The position numbers were made by a program, and so were the translations under genes. Source: Zygnema cylindricum (Eukaryota > Streptophyta > Zygnematophyceae > Zygnematales > Zygnemataceae). From it: a DNA stretch of 64,000 nt. The first letter of the stretch is position 1. Each line of letters opens with the position of its first letter. Positions 1 through 9,928 of the stretch are shown here, in pieces. The stretch lies in NCBI GenBank assembly GCA_037447655.1, contig JBBHKE010001149.1, positions 177,505 through 241,504 on the forward strand. The letters are read 5' to 3'. Under the pieces are notes generated by a model. The model saw only the letters and a program-made list of their open reading frames with translations. It had not been told where the DNA came from and searched no databases.

Positions 1-132
1 TAAGACTCTAAGACTTCCTGGTGGAATCCCTTGTGAGCACCTTGAATACCTTAAGCAATCTTGCTTTGCTTGGATCAGAAATCGTTTCTATGCTAAAACG
101 TGCTGACTTTCCTTTTGGGTAAGCTTATGCAG

Positions 133-2724
133 GCTTCTATTTTCTGCCAGATGTTCTTACACCAAAGCAGCAACAGGATCTCATACAAGAAAGCCTGACA
201 ACCTATTTAACTCCTCCAAACCAAACCAATCACACTGCAACCTTGGGTCATATTCATGGGCTCTGGGAAGCCGCTCAAGCCGATTTGGGTCCGCGTGACA
301 TGAAAGGACATGTCCAGACTAAGGCAATGACACAATCAGGACGAGGAGACTCGTTTCAGACGAGACAAGATAGTCCTGAATTATGTTATGTTTATAACGA
401 GGATGTAAGTTATACATGACACCAACCTTAAGTCACAATATCTACTGTTTAAAAGCCTTTTATCACTCTCATTCTTAAGTCACATTAAGGATTTTTTCGA
501 GATGGGAGTGCTAGACACAGTTGAGGTCTAAAGCGAAAAATCTTCATTGATAGTTTGAAATGGAATCTAATCTAAAATGCCATGGAAAAAACTAAACCAT
601 TTTCCTCAACAATTCAGACAAGCAATAAAGTCAGCCTTGAGACATTTTTATTGACAATTTTCTTCACTTTGAAACAATTGTTTTTTGCAGTGCACAGCAA
701 TGGTGGATAATGAACCACAACAGGATACGTCTACAATGCTGCCTTCTGAAAAAGCTGTTCAGTCTGAATCTCAAAGGGTTGGCATGAGTCAGAGAACTGA
801 GGACAGAGTTCCAAGTTACAGGGACGATGGCTGTAAAAACGATGAGAAGAAACTTTCTCTAGCTGCAGGATCTCTTCCATGTGGAGTTCCACCACGGAAG
901 CTTCTGCGAAAGCTTCGGTGGGCAACATTGGGATTGCAGTTTGACTGGATGAAGGTAGACTTAGACTTCGAGAGCTTCTTGTGACTTTTATCTATTTCAG
1001 ATGCTGGATTTATGTTCAAAGGTGGTGGAATATTTCGTGCGTTAAATGAGTCACATCTCCTCTAGATACTCATTTTTATGCAAAAGTGCAAAAAGCTGCG
1101 TGAAGTGGATTATTATTGTCCTCTACTGCAGGTCAGTGTCTGACTGTGTGAGCCTTGTATGTTTGCAGAAGGCATATAATATTCAACTTCCTTACAACCC
1201 TTTCCCTCAAAGTCTAGCTGAGCTGGCTATAAAACTGGCAAAACCGGCTGTTGGCCCAGAGGGGCAATTCAATGCACAAGCTGCCATAGTGAACTTTTAT
1301 GGCCCAGGTGAGGGAAATAGTGTGGCTTAATCCATTATATATTTCACTTGTGCCCACAATAAGACTAGCCCAATTATTGACAATATGCAGTGCATGCTTT
1401 TATTGGGTCTTTTATCGTTATATTTAAATCATTTTTTGTGTTTTGGGTATTGTGAATGGACCAAGAAGGGTATTTATGGGATTTTGACGTGGAAAAAAGT
1501 GTTGAGTTGTTTATTTTACAAAAAGGCAAAGTTCAGTTTTATGGAAGAAAGTTTCAGGGCATATAGGTGGCCGCCTGATAACTTTTCTAGGATTTTAGCT
1601 GTCTTTTTTTTTCTAAAGAGTGGTCAGATGTAGGGCAGATGACATGCTTGGGGGTCACGTGGATGACATGGAAGCTGATTGGTCGAAGCCCATCGTGAGT
1701 TTCAGGTATGTCAATTTAATTATCCTTCTGCTGAAATAGGGCAGAGCTAGATTTTGTGCTCGAAGTAGGTGGAGTCCATGGTATGAAGGATTTTTTTTTT
1801 ATTGCTCTTATACGTTGACTGTGGTTTTAGAGTCAAAGGTCAGAGGGATATTCTGGCAGCATAAAGGTAAAGCGCATGTACAAATGTGGAACATTAGAGG
1901 AGCAAATATTTTATTACAACGTCAACATAACTTCCAGTTAAACATATTCTCCGTCCTCATTTTGGAAGCCGGGAGTTCCTAAAGTTGTAATCAGGTCCTA
2001 CATTCTTTGCCATTATTTCTTAGCTGTGCCAATGCCAAGCACAAAAGACGACGCCACTTGTGACTGTGATTGCAGGAATAGGGAAATATGAGGATATTTT
2101 TGTTAAAAGTCGGGCTGTTTGTTGTTTGGTCTCAGTCTTGGATGCGAAGCAATTTTCCTTCTTGGAGGCACAAGTCGGGAGGAATCCCCTCTCGCCATGT
2201 ACCTCCGAAGTGGTGATGTATTACTTATGGCTGGTCCAGCTCGGCAGTGCTTCCATGGTAGGTCCCTTCAACAGTTGGAGAGTAATTCTCTTCTATTCAT
2301 ATGTCTTCTTGTTAGGATTAGTTAGGCATGTATGGAATTCTGGAATCATTTAGTCCACTTCACACTTAAAAAGTAGTTGTATAACTGCGACGTTTCATCA
2401 AGCTGAGTACTAATATATAGTGTGAGTGGAGGAACTGTATTAGGAAACTTCCGACCGTCTGTTTTTCTGAAACGTCTCAACTGAAGGTTTGTATATTCTG
2501 GTTGAGGACATTTTGAACTGTCTGTTTTTCTGAAATGCCTCGACTGAAGGTTTCTATATGGTGGTTGAGGACTTGCAACAGCTGTACCACGAATATTTAC
2601 TGCAGAAGATGGAGTCCCTCTTCCCACTCATCTTCAGGAGGAAACAGCGTCCCTCGCATTCAAGCCGTTCGCTGAATACATAAGAGACTCTCGTATCAAC
2701 ATCAATGTGAGGGAAGTAGATTGA
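133..2724 (+). CDS. ALKBH1: ALKBH1-type Fe(II)/2-oxoglutarate dioxygenase, 5' end outside window
   Basis: Nucleic-acid demethylase of the AlkB family (ALKBH1 branch). Six exons read out: 133-404, 691-954, 1169-1307, 1639-1705, 2136-2257, 2582-2724 (TGA). All have GT-AG borders and matching phases. The first exon starts GFYFLPDVLT, the usual ALKBH1 lead-in. Later motifs are LRKLRWATLGLQFDW, then LGGHVDDMEADWSKPIVSF, which supplies the HxD iron ligands. SLGCEAIFLLGG and LRSGDVLLMAGPARQCFH follow, with the distal iron His. RININVREVD carries the 2-oxoglutarate-binding Arg. The N-terminal part and start codon lie left of the window; bases 1-132 look intronic. A hydrophilic stretch of about 60 residues (start of exon 2, Ser/Gln/Glu-rich) precedes the core and is longer than in the Arabidopsis protein as I recall it. 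Family assignment is firm; DNA versus tRNA substrate cannot be told from sequence. Confidence 0.9.
2457..2573. repeat. Diverged 63-bp tandem duplication in last ALKBH1 intron
   Basis: Two adjacent copies (2457-2510 and 2520-2573) share TCTGTTTTTCTGAAA, CAACTGAAGG/CGACTGAAGG and GGTTGAGGAC. The second copy runs to within about 10 bases of the final exon's acceptor, so the branch-point region is duplicated. Confidence 0.75.
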
Positions 2725-3755
2725 AAAAATCTTCAAAAGTTAGAAATGCATGCAGGTAAAGTGTTGTGACCTTGATGCTCACTCCAGATTGGCTTAGAGG
2801 GGCATAGTGACATTATGGCTAGTATTGTCAGTTTCGGCTCTTTAATTCTAAGAAATGAGGTGCCTTACACCGTAAGTTTCGGATGGCTGTGACTAAAATT
2901 GTTTATTTTCTCTCCATGTGCTGTTTTTTCTTGCTCTTTTCTGACGATTTAAATCTTCAGCTGTATTCCCGCTTTGCAATGAATTATTATATTGATGTTA
3001 TTTGATACCCTTAAGTCTCAACAAAAGAGCGACTTCACCATTCGCAATCAAAACATGGAGGAATTCCTGGAATTTTGAGAAATGTTAATTACCAAGTTGC
3101 GAGTAGTTGATGTGATCAAAAAGTATCGGCCTTTACCAGAGGGCAGGTCCAAAATTACGGTAAACATACTGGATCGAAGTTACCTGGATTGAAACTGTAT
3201 TTTAGATTGAACTTTTGATCAACATTTGTAGCTTGTTTCTTATTTACAATTTTTTCCAACATGTGGAGTTCAATTATGGCTGAGTGGTTCAAATAAAGAA
3301 AATGAATTGGAATCTTGGTTCATAACAAGAAAATCAATGCTAAGTCGGCTTCAAAACCAGTGTCCGACAGTAGGTAATGTATATCACGCCGTGATATGGT
3401 AATAAGCCATGATAGTGATAAGAGTGTTGATAGAGATGATAGCGATACTGACAGTGATAGTGTGGGCAATGCTGGGAATATTTACGGAATCATTACGGAA
3501 CTCTTATGTAGTGTTACCAGATAGTTGGTCAGGATGGGGTTAGTATTGAGCAATTCTTGCCGATTTAAACCAAATATCGAGTAACATTCTTTAAACATTC
3601 TTTAAACATTTCGTGAACATTCCTTAAAAGATTTCACAACATCCCAGCATTGTGGAAGTGTGATTACCCCTTTGTCATGACAGTGGTGGATGGTGATTAA
3701 TAATGGTTGTACAACCCTACGACAATCACGGCAATATGGTCAATTCAAGTGAGTG
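2725..3755. other. ALKBH1 3' flank, no gene seen
   Basis: This is the AT-rich 3' untranslated and intergenic stretch. It contains short degenerate GATAGTGATA-type repeats near 3405-3470 and ATTCTTTAAAC repeats near 3587-3630. I see no coding region. Confidence 0.5.
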
Positions 3756-3759
3756 CCTT

Positions 3760-4760
3760 CAAAATTTACGTATGATAAAGGAGAAAAAGATTTACGTAAA
3801 CACAAATCTCTGTTTTACAATTATGGATCGATAGCAAAAGCAACGCCTTGAACCCCCCAGGCTCGGTGTAGCAAGCTGAAGGAATTCTGGAACATGCCGA
3901 CAGACCATAACAGAAATAACAGATTGGGAAAGGATAGAAGCTTGCACTCGTTGTAAAGCCACATGTAAATGCTAACGATAAAAAGAAGTAAGGCCCGACA
4001 AGGGAGGGCCCCTGGGGTCCCTTCTCTCTAAAGAACATTAACCATAAGTACAAAGGAACTCATCCAAAGCAACTCCCAAACAACCAAATATCTCGACCAC
4101 CGTTATAATAAAGTCATGTATAGCTTTGTCGTATGCATAATCAAGCTCCTTAGCAGAGTCACTTGCAGTCACTCCAACATATCGAGCCGCTTGACCGATG
4201 ATTGCAACAGAGGCAGGATTAGCCAAAACAATTTCCCCAAGAATACGACAGTCACTATCGCGCGATACAATATCAATTCACCGCGAGGGAATAATATGTT
4301 GAACCTCCTGACAAATAGAATACCCCGCCCAAAAGCAATTGTCGCAATGGTGTTTTGAACAGTGTGGTGTTCATGAATCAACTCATCCCCACTAGAGCAA
4401 CGAAGCGAATGGACGCCAATGGGCTAAAGGACAGGATCACGCGAGCAAATGAGAGAGCCGAGTAAATGTGTGAGTGAGGGAGACCAAGCGTGAACTTCAG
4501 GGTAGTGGTGAATTGAGATAGCATGAAATTTAGAGCGGAAAGAAAGGGTGTAGCCAATAGCAAAGCTCCACAACCAGCCCCCCCCAGGAGAGAAAGAAAG
4601 CACGCAAAGAATAAGAGTGAAGCGCCTGAAAAAGGTATGGTGCCCACAACCTTGTCAGAATTTTAGTTTGGGACAATCGTAATTGGCTTCGTAATAGGGT
4701 GGAGAAACTTGGCATATGCGTTAAAGCAAGGGAAGGAATAGAGCAGGGCGCCTCCAAAAT
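3760..4760 (-). mobile_element. Decayed retroelement ORF, C-terminal region (copy d)
   Basis: Pieces in several minus-strand frames line up with one protein. In order they are GGAGCGALLLATPFLSAL (4378-4647), IHEHHTVQNTIATIAFGRG (4169-4381), VGVTASDSAKELDYAYDKA then VVEIFGCLGVALDEFL (4038-4226), and a frameshifted tail to about 3760. The same block order occurs in three other copies in this window (4970-5965, 8205-8735, 53395-54610). It matches the region after the reverse transcriptase in a plant non-LTR-like retroelement family, as I recall it. Frameshifts show it is dead. The 5' limit is not clear; 4760-4970 shows nothing else. Confidence 0.6.
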
Positions 4761-4969
4761 AAACTGCTGGAAGGAGAAGACTACCCTAACAAAACCTACC
4801 CGGGCAACGCTGAATGTGACGGAAAATAGCTACAAGCAGCTCAGTAAATCCTGCAAACCCGGTGAAACATTTTTGCGAGAGATAAGGAAAAAATCATCTA
4901 TAATATTTAAGCCTAATTTTGTTCCTTGTTATTGTAGCGACCCGTGTTGCTACTCCAACAAGAAACCAG

Positions 4970-5965
4970 CAGATTGATTTAAAAAGCGCGATGGTAAACC
5001 ATCTTGAGACCAAAGGTACAAAAGGGGTGGCATGGCCAAAACTGAAAAACTACAAGCAGGGCAATATAAAACAAAGAAAGCAACGTGAACACATAAATAT
5101 GGCGCGTAAAACAAAAGCACTCGAACCCAAAAAGAAAAACACAGCAACTCACTTAAACCAGAACTACAACCCCAACCTCAACACAATTAAATATCCACGA
5201 AAAGCAACCTCTTTAAGTCCCCCGAGCCCAGGGGAGCACGTTGAGGGAGCTCCGGAACACGTCGACGACCCATAATGGCAATATCCGATCGAAGGAGAAT
5301 AGAAGCTTGCACTCGCTGTAAAGCCACAGATAAAGGTTGACGATAAAAAGAAGTAAGGACCGAAGGAGGAGGGCTCCCAGGTCCTCGTTGCTCAAAAGTG
5401 CGCTGGCCACAAGTACAGAGAAACTCGTCCGACGCAACACCCAAACAACCAAAGATCTCGACCGCCATCGGAAAAAAGTCATCCATAGCTGCCTGCCCAC
5501 GCGACTGTAGCCGACGTAAGGTTCGCCAAAACAATGTCACCAAAGATGCGACAAGCACCATCAAGCAAAACAACATCGATCCGGTGCGAGGGAATAATGT
5601 GAGAAACTTCCTGACACACAGAAAAGCCCCTTTCTGAAGCGATAGTCGCAATGGCGACGCGAATAGTGCCGTGCGCCTGGATCAATTCCCTCAAATGGGA
5701 GCAACAAAGCAAATGGATGCCATCAGGCTCCAAGACACGACCAGAAAGCGGAGGGCGGTGGTGAGTTGAGCAGGTGTGAATCGGAGAGTGAATAAAATAG
5801 GTGTAGCGGATAGCCAAGCCCCAGAACCAGGTCCACCACAAGAGAGAAGACAGGCACGCGAAGAATCAGCGGGAAGCGCCTCAAGAAGCTCGGATTTAAT
5901 GGGGGCGACAACCCGATCGAAAATTGATTCCTGGACACGCGCAACGGATTTCGTGACGAGCAAGG
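4970..5965 (-). mobile_element. Decayed retroelement ORF, C-terminal region (copy a)
   Basis: Minus-strand reading gives SCGGPGSGAWLSATPILF (5691-5963), IRVAIATIASERGFSVCQEV and RIDVVLLDGACRIFGDIVLA (5479-5841). FPMAVEIFGCLGVASDEFL and SVALQRVQASILLRS (5187-5651) follow. Three frames are needed, so at least two frameshifts are present. The 3' end at about 4975-5000 carries the family's tail GATGGTTTACCATC (complement), also seen at 8708, 54584 and 45670. It lies directly next to copy d in the same orientation. Confidence 0.62.
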
Positions 5966-6420
5966 GTCACATTGCATATCGAATTGCATTAGACAAATTT
6001 CTGATTATTTTGCATACCCATGCTTAGGACTTTGCCGGATTCCACAAGTGCTGATGTTGACAAAGTTTTGTCATCCTGATGTTTTACCATGTGATGCATA
6101 GCAATGCGCGATGCCAATTTTTTTGCTAATGTTAATTTTTTACCGATTTGACTGACATGAGCGGATGGTGCCATAGCTAAAACTCGGGAATAACTACGTT
6201 TCTGGTCAAGTCACCCCAAACCCAAGACCGACTGTTATCCGCAGATGTGATTTTTTGCGTCTTCTGTTAGTTGACATTTTCAATTTGTTTCTTTTGCGGT
6301 GTTTTTCATTTTTAGTTTGTTTACTTTACATTTAGGTTTCCCCAATTTCACTTTGACTTCTCCTTTCTTTTTAATTCCATGTTTTCAGATGGTTTATCAT
6401 CTTGCTTTCTTCATACAGCT

Positions 6421-6720
6421 ATTGAACTTGAGTTCCTGCGGGCAGCAGTGTTTTTGTAGTTTCTTTCTCAGTTTTATTTTTGATCCTCATCACAGCTGTC
6501 TCTAACGTATGTGATTTGATTTTCATACACGTGGTTTTGAACGATCCATGTTTCAAGATAACCAGCCATAAAGAATGAAGACAATTTGGAACATCAATAG
6601 CAGATGTCGCAAATCACCTACTTTCATCACATTTATTTTCCAATTCTCACCGCCCTGAACCCAGATTTTTGTCGAGATAATTTTAGTAAAGACAATTATC
6701 GACATCACTTGCAGCTGTAT
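6421..6720. repeat. 300-bp direct repeat, copy 1
   Basis: Bases 6421-6720 match 8761-9060 with no difference that I could see. Each copy is preceded by a retroelement 3' tail (6388-6420 has GATGGTTTATCATC; 8708 onward has GATGGTTTACCATC). The interval 6721-8760 holds a Copia gag fragment, an LTR and retroelement copy b. No protein is evident inside the repeat. Confidence 0.9.
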
Positions 6721-7276
6721 ATGAGTTACCTGCGCTCTCTAGTTCTCTAAATAATGCTCCTAAGTCATTGCAATAATCATTCATACTTCCTCCCTTGTAA
6801 CTATAAGCTGAAATCTTATTTTCTGCTAGTTGTTGCTGCTGCAATGACCCACTCTTATATTTGTTTACTAGAGATACCCAAATCTGAGAGGAAGATCTAA
6901 CATGCATAAGGGGAATGGCAATACCCTTCACTACACTTTTGAGAATTAAGAGCTTAGCCACCTTATCCTTATAGTTCCAATTTTCATATTCTGACCGTTC
7001 GGTCTGACTCCCTGTCACCATTGCTGGTGGTGCTGCTGCCGTTATCGTCTTTGATAGTGGAGTCCCTCGAGAAGCAACTTCTCCCTTTTCTCCTTCCATG
7101 ATTATTTCCTCCCCTTCCTCGTCATCGTTCGTGATGGTGGCTGATGTTTTAACAGCTGCCGTGACGGAGATGCCACAAAAACGTGTTCCTCCAAACCCAG
7201 GTGGAGGTGGGCATCGAATTTGCCCGGACACTATGCCCCATAGGTGCTTCTCAAAAAGTTCTCCCTCCATCATCAT
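6721..7276 (-). mobile_element. Copia-type gag fragment (UBN2-like)
   Basis: The minus ORF starts at 7276 and contains SEYENWNYKDKVAKLLILKS, SSSQIWVSLVNKYKSGSL and MNDYCNDLGALFRELESAG. This is the pattern of the plant Copia gag (UBN2 / DUF4219-like) domain. It lies just downstream, on the same strand, of the LTR at 7337-8190, in the order LTR, leader, gag. The frame is cut at 6720, where the 300-bp repeat begins; the last residues of the ORF are therefore not gag. No protease, integrase or RT is present. Confidence 0.8.
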
Positions 7277-7336
7277 TTCCCAATAAAGAAAGTCAATCCA
7301 TTAAATATGGGCACCCTAGAGGGTGGGCCCATAACC

Positions 7337-8190
7337 TGAAATTCTGTGGTCTCCATTAACCCACAGAATGAGCAGCCTATGTAAAGCCTCTAGGATAATA
7401 TTTGACCCTTTCACTTTCCCACTGAATAAGTGCCGCCCAGGCACACAAATATTCTGACCACCCTCACCCCTGTGAGGACAAGACTCCCTTGAGTCAAACG
7501 CAAAAAGAATCATTGAATTTGCTCCCCTGAGCAGTAAGTTATGGCTGGCCAAAGATGGCCTATAAATACAAAAGGTCATCTGGAGAGAGGCGCCTCAAAC
7601 ACGCTAAGTCCCTTAGCTCCTAATCGCAACTACGTCCTACTCTACCCTAGGCCAATTAAAAGAGTGTATAGTACAAGAAGGTACAGTGGCCGATTGTACT
7701 TCTTGTACGGCCATTGTACAACATGGCCTTCTGGTTGACACTTGTCAACATGGGAGTTGTCGTTCCTCCTCCTTTCCTTTCCGGCGTCCAATGATGTGGC
7801 GCCACGTTGCACAGCGCGCCGCTATGTTCGAAAGTCGCCAAAGATTTCTTCGGGTTTGGCGGGGGCGATGTCGTCCGTTAGATCATGTATTTTTCACGGT
7901 TAGATTTGCGTCCGCGAGCGCCGTTTGACTATACATGTTGTTTCGTCAATTTTGGTCTGTTTTAATAAAAGTGACGTTTCGCGTAACACGTTAATTACAT
8001 AACAAACTACATACGTATATCGTTTCGTACACGCCATAATGGTTAAGGCATACGTCTACGTCGTATTTCGTAGACCTAGGTTCAAATCTGGCCTAGGGCA
8101 ATATTTTGCCAATCTATTATTCTGTCTGCCTGTTTCTTTCTGACTATGGCGGCAGCCATGGTGACTCTCTCTATCCCTCTTCACTCTAGA
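7337..8190 (-). mobile_element. Copia LTR (5' LTR of the gag fragment)
   Basis: From TGAAATT at 7337 the sequence is clearly homologous to 63335-63980: shared GTGGTCTCC, CCACAGAATGAGCAGCC, GTGCCGCCCAGGCACAC, AAATGATGTGGCGCCACG-like blocks. Homology begins abruptly at TG in both, as expected of an LTR terminus. The distal end near 8190 is less sure. The copy here is about 200 bp longer than the one at 63 kb, the excess including the tRNA-like stretch at 8035-8100. Confidence 0.65.
8031..8105 (+). other. tRNA-like sequence with Pol III A and B boxes (possible SINE head)
   Basis: TGGTTAAGGC at 8040-8049 fits an A box. GGTTCAAATC at 8089-8098 fits a B box, at normal tRNA spacing. Between them ATACG / TCTACGT / CGTAT forms a perfect 5-bp stem with a 7-base loop. 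The acceptor and T stems do not pair well, so this is not a working tRNA gene; a tRNA-derived SINE remnant within the LTR is the likelier reading. Confidence 0.4.
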
Positions 8191-8204
8191 TTCTAAATTA
8201 AGAT

Positions 8205-8735
8205 GTGAATATTAATTACTTCTTTTTCAACACTATGGATGACTTTATTCCGATGGCGGTCGAGATCTTTGGTTGTCTGGGTGTTGCAATGGACGAGTTT
8301 CTCCGCACTTGCGCTCGACGTGCTTTCGAGCGCCGAGGACCAAGGAGCCCTCCTCCTTCGGTCCTTACTTCTCTTTATCGTCAATACATATCTGTGGCTT
8401 TACAACGAGTGCAAGCTTCTATACTCCTCCGATCGGCTGTTGCGGCTATGGACCGTCGCCGGGTTCCGGAACACCCTCAACGTGCTCCCCCGGGATTGGG
8501 GGACTTACGGGGTTGCTTTTCGTTGTTTTTTAATTGGGTCGGGGTTGTTCTGGCTTTGTCAATTTTCGTGCTTTTCAATTTGAGTTTGGGTGCTTTTATT
8601 TTCCCTTGTTGTTGTTTTCTTTTTGTTTTTGTTGTGCTGTTATTTTATTCCCTTCTGATAGATTTTCAGTTTCGGCCATGCCACCCCTTTTGTACCCCCG
8701 GACTCAGATGGTTTACCATCGTGCTTTTTAATTAA
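8205..8735 (+). mobile_element. Retroelement ORF C-terminal fragment (copy b)
   Basis: The plus ORF reads FIPMAVEIFGCLGVAMDEFL, SPPPSVLTSLYRQYISVALQ and VQASILLRS, the same block as copies a, c and d. A T-rich, hydrophobic low-quality tail follows. The family 3' tail GATGGTTTACCATC lies at 8708-8721. The fragment is 5'-truncated; upstream it abuts the Copia LTR. Confidence 0.62.
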
Positions 8736-8760
8736 TCCTGCGTTTTTCCTTCATTTGGCT

Positions 8761-9060
8761 ATTGAACTTGAGTTCCTGCGGGCAGCAGTGTTTTTGTAGT
8801 TTCTTTCTCAGTTTTATTTTTGATCCTCATCACAGCTGTCTCTAACGTATGTGATTTGATTTTCATACACGTGGTTTTGAACGATCCATGTTTCAAGATA
8901 ACCAGCCATAAAGAATGAAGACAATTTGGAACATCAATAGCAGATGTCGCAAATCACCTACTTTCATCACATTTATTTTCCAATTCTCACCGCCCTGAAC
9001 CCAGATTTTTGTCGAGATAATTTTAGTAAAGACAATTATCGACATCACTTGCAGCTGTAT
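8761..9060. repeat. 300-bp direct repeat, copy 2
   Basis: Second copy of 6421-6720. Homology ends at 9060, where 9061 onward (GAATTCAAATGCC) differs from the gag sequence that follows copy 1. Confidence 0.9.
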
Positions 9061-9928
9061 AGAATTCAAATGCCTGGTGTATAAACTATTCTCCAAGGTC
9101 AGCACATGTATGGCACACTTCATTGAGTAAAGCAATTTACAAATTTTTTTGCACACAAAGTCCTGCTAGAGATCACAATGAAGACAAGAACGCAATGTAC
9201 AGGACAGCTGTATTGATGAAAGAGGACTCTACCATGGACCCATTATAAAACAGAAACTACCATACCATATATGGAAACAAGGATAGGACCACTTTTGCCG
9301 GAAAAAAGTTTCCACCACTTTATTCTCCTGGCACAATTTTGACTCAAAAAATTTAAGGAACAACCATCTTTCAACTTGAGCATCATAACTATGCCCGTCA
9401 CATATGCCCGTTCTTTATAGAAATTGCCCCCCTGTAATAGTCTAGCAGGTTCAATAAAAACCTCCTGAATCCCGCATAAAGGCCGAAATTACGGCCAATA
9501 TCATGCATGCTATCCTCGGGAAGGCAAAGGACATGAAATTTGAGTACTATGACAAAACACTAGACTGTACATGTTTGAATTGGAATTATTACTGCCCAAA
9601 ACTAAACTAAAAGAATACTGTCTGGGTATTTACTGACTTAATAAATGGGCATGATAAACCAGCTACGAAACCTTTCAAATGTAGACAGTTTGCATCAGTA
9701 AGCTATTGAACAAACTCGACTTACACTGAATACCTTCAACACTGGATTGTCCTTCTGGTTCTTCCACTGAAATCATTTGAGGCTTGACAACCTTGTTTTT
9801 TCTATACAAGAACACTAAAATGACAGCAAAGAATAAACTGCCACCAAAGAAAGACAATGAGAATCTCTTGGGCCAATGACTCAACAATGACTCTACCTGC
9901 TCCTACCAACAGTACAACCCACAAGCTA
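9061..9928. other. NAC gene 3' flank with a possible extra terminal exon
   Basis: Downstream of the NAC stop codon, on the minus strand, 9675-9898 stays open and reads VESLLSHWPKRFSLSFFGG, then a hydrophobic run and YRKNK. This could be an alternative last exon (see findings). The rest, 9061-9670, is AT-rich with no gene seen. Confidence 0.45.

Noticed and set aside
1-132. A further ALKBH1 coding exon at the window start
   Set aside because: A GTAAGC donor at 117 would leave a 16-base intron; the frames that reach the acceptor contain stops. Treated as intron.
6421-9060. 300-bp direct repeats as LTRs of one retrotransposon
   Set aside because: They do not begin TG or end CA, have no target duplication, and the internal gag reads outward from a different, genuine LTR.
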